8,065 bases of DNA from an archaeon (GTDB lineage Archaea > Hydrothermarchaeota > Hydrothermarchaeia > JALTZZ01 > JALUTC01). The translations under genes were made by a program, and so were the position numbers. Under the pieces are notes generated by a model. The model saw only the letters and a program-made list of their open reading frames with translations. It was not told where the DNA came from and did not search any database. The stretch spans positions 1 through 8,065 of the forward strand of contig JALUTC010000188.1 of the NCBI GenBank assembly GCA_027058345.1. Direction: 5' to 3'. Of the stretch, positions 5,651 through 8,065 are shown one piece after another. Each line of letters opens with the position of its first letter. Position 1 is the stretch's first letter.

Positions 5651-6064
5651 ATGAAGAGACCTACGAGTAAGAAGCCAAGCAAGCAGAGATATTTTTATTA
5701 TAATGCGCCGCTACATATAAGAAGGAAATTTATGACCGCACCGCTATCCAAGGAACTTAGAGAGAAGTATAAGATAAGAAACCTACCAGTTAGAAAAGGA
5801 GATGTTGTTGAAATTGTTAGGGGAGATTTTGCTGGTATAAAGGGAGAGGTCGTCGACGTGGATTATAAAAGAGTTAGAATATATGTAAAGGGAGCAACTA
5901 TAAGAAAGGCGGATGGGACAGAGGTTTATTATCCTATACATCCTTCAAAAGTTGTTATTGTAAAACTTAATTTGGAAGATGAATGGAGGAAAAAGGTTAT
6001 TGAGAGGAAGCTTAAAGCTAAAGGATTAAAATTGGAGGAGATTGAAAAGGAGGTTAAGACATGA
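5651..6064 (+). CDS. rpl24: Large-subunit ribosomal protein L24 (uL24, eukaryotic L26 type)
   Basis: L24 starts large-subunit assembly by binding the 5' part of 23S rRNA and sits by the exit tunnel. The 137-residue product has a basic N-terminus (MKRPTSKKPSKQRYFYYNAP), the archaeal segment HIRRKFMTAPLSKELREKY (22-40), and the KOW domain: PVRKGDVVEIVRGDFAGIKG (46-65), then VDYKRVRIYVKGATIRKADG (70-89). The C-terminal 30 residues are a charged helix. The ATG at 5651 is chosen because the family N-terminus starts there and TGTGAT (5641-5646) lies 4 nt upstream; an in-frame alternative start at 5606 would overlap L14 by 40 nt. The binding site contains the L14 stop. ATGA overlap with S4e. Confidence 0.96.
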   Translation: MKRPTSKKPSKQRYFYYNAPLHIRRKFMTAPLSKELREKYKIRNLPVRKGDVVEIVRGDFAGIKGEVVDVDYKRVRIYVKGATIRKADGTEVYYPIHPSKVVIVKLNLEDEWRKKVIERKLKAKGLKLEEIEKEVKT

Positions 6065-6807
6065 GTCGTCACTTAAAGAGACTTGCTGCTCCAAAATCTT
6101 GGTGGATTTTAAGAAAGGAACATCATTGGATAACGAAACCAAATCCAGGACCACACCCAATTGAGAGGGCATTGCCTCTATTAGTAATTATTAGGGACTA
6201 TTTAAAATTAGCAGATAATGCGAGAGAGGCAAGAAAGATAATAAAGGAAGGGAAGGTTCTAGTTGATAAGAGAGTAAGGAAAGATCATAAGTTTCCAGTT
6301 GGTTTATTCGATATATTGGAGATACCTGAGGCAGATATTAGAAAGATTGTTTTGTTCGATCACAATGGAAGATTGATACTAAAAGACATACCAGAGAAAT
6401 ATACAAGATATAAACTTTGTAAGATAATAAATAAAACAACAATAAAAGGAGGACATATACAATTGAATTTATATGATGGAAAAAATATAATAATTTATGT
6501 TAAGGATCCGTGCAATCCGGTTGAGGCAAATGTATATAATACTAAGGATACGATTTTAGTAGATTTAAATGATTATAAAACGATAGTAAAACATTTTAAA
6601 TATCAGGTTGGCAGTTATGTATATGTAATTGGTGGATCGAATGTTGGAAAGGTATGTAGGATAAAGGAGATAAGAGTGATAAGAAGTCCACAACCAAATC
6701 TTGTCAAGCTTGTAGATATGCAGAATAGAGAATTTGAAACGATTGAGGATTACGTGTTTGTAATTGGAGAAGAAGAACCTTATATGAAAGAGGTATTTCT
6801 ATCATGA
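6061..6807 (+). CDS. rps4e: Small-subunit ribosomal protein S4e (eS4)
   Basis: eS4 occurs only in Archaea and eukaryotes and binds the 16S rRNA 5' domain of the small-subunit body. The 248-residue product starts MSRHLKRLAAPKSWWILRKE, the conserved eS4 N-terminus (HLKRL-AP-W). It continues with TKPNPGPHP (25-33), an S4 RNA-binding domain at about 41-105 (AREARKIIKEGKVLVDKRVR, 54-73), the central eS4 region (110-175), and a KOW motif at about 183-205 (VGSYVYVIGGSNVGKVCRI). The family ending is seen at 223-236 (REFETIEDYVFVIG). GGAGGT at 6049-6054 lies 6 nt before the ATG, and the gene has ATGA overlaps on both sides, with L24 and L5. The name must not be confused with universal S4 (uS4), which is a different protein. 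Confidence 0.98.
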   Translation: MSRHLKRLAAPKSWWILRKEHHWITKPNPGPHPIERALPLLVIIRDYLKLADNAREARKIIKEGKVLVDKRVRKDHKFPVGLFDILEIPEADIRKIVLFDHNGRLILKDIPEKYTRYKLCKIINKTTIKGGHIQLNLYDGKNIIIYVKDPCNPVEANVYNTKDTILVDLNDYKTIVKHFKYQVGSYVYVIGGSNVGKVCRIKEIRVIRSPQPNLVKLVDMQNREFETIEDYVFVIGEEEPYMKEVFLS

Positions 6808-7364
6808 AGGAAGAAAAATTAAAGAATCCGATGAGAAGGTTAAAGATAGCAAAGGTAACGATAAATGTTGGTGTAGGTGATTCTGGAGAAAGGTTATTGA
6901 AGGCGGAAAAGATGTTAAAATATGTTATAAAGCAAATACTTGGTAAGGAGAGGCAACCTGTAAAAACATTAGCAAGAAAGACAATACAAACATGGAACAT
7001 AAGAAAAGGGCAACCGATTGGTTTAAAATTAACGTTGAGAGGAGAGGATGCGATAAAATTTTTGGACAAAGCATTTGATGCAATAGATAGAAAGCTACCA
7101 GCTAGTGTTTTTGATGAAGAAGGAAATTTCTCATTCGGTATAAAAAGATATATAGATATACCAGGGATCAAGTATGATCCAGACATTGGAATTTTTGGAA
7201 TGGATGTTTGCGTAACCATAGAGAGACCAGGCTATAGGATTAAATATAGAAAGAGGTGTAGGGTTAAGAAAATACCGAAGAGACATAGAGTTACAAGGGA
7301 AGAGGCGATTGAATTTATCAAAAATCTTTTTAATATAAATATAATAGAGGGTGAATCAAAATGA
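6804..7364 (+). CDS. rpl5: Large-subunit ribosomal protein L5 (uL5)
   Basis: L5 binds 5S rRNA and forms part of the central protuberance, touching the P-site tRNA. The 186-residue product is the usual archaeal size. Clear family segments are NPMRRLKIAKVTINVGVGDS (8-27), LGKERQPVKTLARKTIQTW (46-64), IRKGQPIGLKLTLRG (66-80), and NFSFGIKRYIDIPGIKYDPD (108-127) followed by IGIFGMDVCVTIERPGYRI (128-146). The ATG at 6804 overlaps the S4e stop as ATGA, with GAGGT at 6790-6794, 9 nt upstream. A start at the internal ATG 6831 (Met-Arg-Arg) would also fit some relatives but has no binding site. ATGA overlap with S14 follows. Confidence 0.97.
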   Translation: MKEEKLKNPMRRLKIAKVTINVGVGDSGERLLKAEKMLKYVIKQILGKERQPVKTLARKTIQTWNIRKGQPIGLKLTLRGEDAIKFLDKAFDAIDRKLPASVFDEEGNFSFGIKRYIDIPGIKYDPDIGIFGMDVCVTIERPGYRIKYRKRCRVKKIPKRHRVTREEAIEFIKNLFNINIIEGESK

Positions 7365-7504
7365 AAAAGACACTATGTAAAGGTGCTAGGAAATGTAGAT
7401 TATGCGGAACTCACAGAGGGATTATTAGAAAATATGGGTTAATGATTTGTAGGAGATGTTTTAGATTAGTAGCTGAAGAGTTAGGATTTAGAAAATATAA
7501 TTGA
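7361..7504 (+). CDS. rps14: Small-subunit ribosomal protein S14, zinc-binding type (uS14)
   Basis: S14 is a head protein of the 30S subunit, next to S3 and S10. The 47-residue product reads MKKTLCKGARKCRLCGTHRG for its first 20 residues and ends LGFRKYN. It holds the zinc ribbon: Cys12-x2-Cys15 and Cys30-x2-Cys33, with the family signature IRKYGLMICRRCFR (22-35). It is slightly shorter than most archaeal S14 (about 50-56) because the N-terminus is trimmed. An extra Cys6 precedes the ribbon. GAGGGTGA at 7347-7354 lies 6 nt before the ATG, which overlaps the L5 stop as ATGA. Its stop is followed at once by the GGTGAT site of S8. The small size makes it easy to miss, but motifs and context leave no real doubt. 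Confidence 0.96.
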   Translation: MKKTLCKGARKCRLCGTHRGIIRKYGLMICRRCFRLVAEELGFRKYN

Positions 7505-7515
7505 GGTGATATTAA

Positions 7516-7905
7516 ATGTCTTTTGATCCATTAGCAAATGCATTGATTTCTATAAAGAATGCAGAAATGGTAGGTAAAAGAGAAGTCATAATAAAGCCAG
7601 CTTCAAAATTAATTGGAAAAGTATTAAAGATAATGCAGGAATATGGATATATAGGAGAGTTTGAATTTATAGATGATGGAAGAAGTGGAAAATTTAGGGT
7701 TAAGTTGATTGGAAAGATAAACGATTGCAAGGCAATAAAGCCTAGATTTAAGGTTAAGAAGCATGAGTTTGAAAAGTATGAAAAGAGATTCTTACCAGCA
7801 AGAGGCTTTGGTATTTTAATTGTTTCTACAGATAAAGGAGTTATGACACATTATGATGCAAAAAAATTAGGTATAGGTGGAAGATTAATTGCATATGTGT
7901 GGTGA
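7516..7905 (+). CDS. rps8: Small-subunit ribosomal protein S8 (uS8)
   Basis: S8 is a primary binder of 16S rRNA helix 21 in the platform and central domain. The 129-residue product has the usual archaeal length. It starts MSFDPLANALISIKNAEMVG and contains the N-domain segment VIIKPASKLIGKVLKIMQEY (24-43) and the archaeal segment KAIKPRFKVKKHEFEKYEKR (72-91). The C-domain signature is RGFGILIVSTDKGVMTHYDA (96-115) followed by KKLGIGGRLIAYVW. GAGGTGAT at 7503-7510 fixes the start 5 nt downstream and overlaps the S14 stop. In bacteria S8 represses the spc operon by binding the L5 mRNA region; I cannot see such a site here. Confidence 0.98.
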   Translation: MSFDPLANALISIKNAEMVGKREVIIKPASKLIGKVLKIMQEYGYIGEFEFIDDGRSGKFRVKLIGKINDCKAIKPRFKVKKHEFEKYEKRFLPARGFGILIVSTDKGVMTHYDAKKLGIGGRLIAYVW

Positions 7906-7910
7906 TTCTC

Positions 7911-8065
7911 ATGATTAAGGTAGAAAGGGATGAGGTAGAAATTCCAGAAGATGTTAAGGTTGAAGTAAAGAAGGAATTACTAAGTTATAAAGTTATAGTT
8001 GAAGGAAAACTTGGAAAGCTTGAAAGAGAATTTAAATTTTATGGTATAAATATTTACAAGGATGG
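7911..8065 (+). CDS. rpl6: Large-subunit ribosomal protein L6 (uL6), N-terminal part only
   Basis: Only the first 51 codons lie in the window and the frame is still open at the right edge. The translation begins MIKVERDEVEIPEDVKVEVK and continues KVIVEGKLGKLEREF (27-41). This fits the archaeal L6 N-domain, which starts with an EIPE-x-V motif and an x-V-x-V-x-G-x-x-G-x-L-x-R strand pair. L6 sits near the sarcin-ricin loop at the factor-binding site. The position right after S8 is where archaeal clusters carry L6, which strengthens the call. GGTGAT at 7901-7906 lies 4 nt before the ATG and includes the S8 stop codon. By family gene order, L32e, L19e, L18, S5, L30 and L15 would be expected to follow outside the window. 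Confidence 0.93.
   Translation, partial: MIKVERDEVEIPEDVKVEVKKELLSYKVIVEGKLGKLEREFKFYGINIYKD

Noticed and set aside
6704..7219. Long open frame on the minus strand (171 codons) opposite S4e and L5
   Set aside because: The + strand proteins here are clear S4e and L5. The minus frame has no recognisable motif and is the shadow expected from purine-rich coding DNA.
1..8065. Novel defence, mobile or CRISPR system
   Set aside because: All sequence from 116 onward is accounted for by known ribosomal genes and rnp1. I found no spaced direct repeats, transposase, tRNA gene or composition break.

Overview
The window is an archaeal ribosomal-protein supercluster, equivalent to the S10 and spc operons. 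It reads entirely on the + strand with essentially no free space. The assignment to Archaea rests on gene content: S4e and the RNase P protein Rnp1 (Rpp29/Pop4 family) are archaeal/eukaryotic, and L3, L4, S17, L5 and S14 have archaeal-type sequences. Archaeal Shine-Dalgarno motifs (GGAGGT, GAGGTGAT) precede almost every gene. Base composition is AT-rich by eye and arginine is encoded almost only by AGA/AGG. The highly charged proteins would fit a thermophile, but that is inference, and the lineage cannot be fixed without a search.

Layout: positions 1-58 may hold the last codons of an upstream membrane protein. Positions 59-115 are an AT-rich leader with a short inverted repeat. Then follow, in order, L3, L4, L23, L2, S19, L22, S3, L29, Rnp1, S17, L14, L24, S4e, L5, S14, S8 and the first 51 codons of L6, which runs off the right edge. 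No stretch over 300 bases lacks a gene. The largest spacer after the L3 start is 34 nt, between L2 and S19, and it contains two T5 runs.

The genes encode ribosomal structural and assembly proteins: the peptidyl-transferase neighbourhood (L2, L3), the exit tunnel (L4, L22, L23, L24, L29), the factor-binding and central-protuberance side (L14, L5, L6), and the small-subunit head and body (S19, S3, S14, S17, S8, S4e). Rnp1 is a tRNA-processing enzyme subunit that travels with them. Junctions are ATGA overlaps, longer overlaps, or stop codons lying inside the next gene's Shine-Dalgarno, which points to strong translational coupling.

Start codons assigned here from Shine-Dalgarno position and family N-termini: TTG at 116 for L3, ATG at 1119 for L4, ATG at 1879 for L23, GTG at 4418 for L29 and ATG at 5651 for L24. 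I see no mobile element, CRISPR, RNA gene or new defence or metabolic system. The points worth a second look are sequence-level: L3 lacks the tryptophan at the tip of its W-finger, S3 has a degenerate KH GXXG loop, and no SUI1/eIF1 gene lies between L29 and Rnp1.
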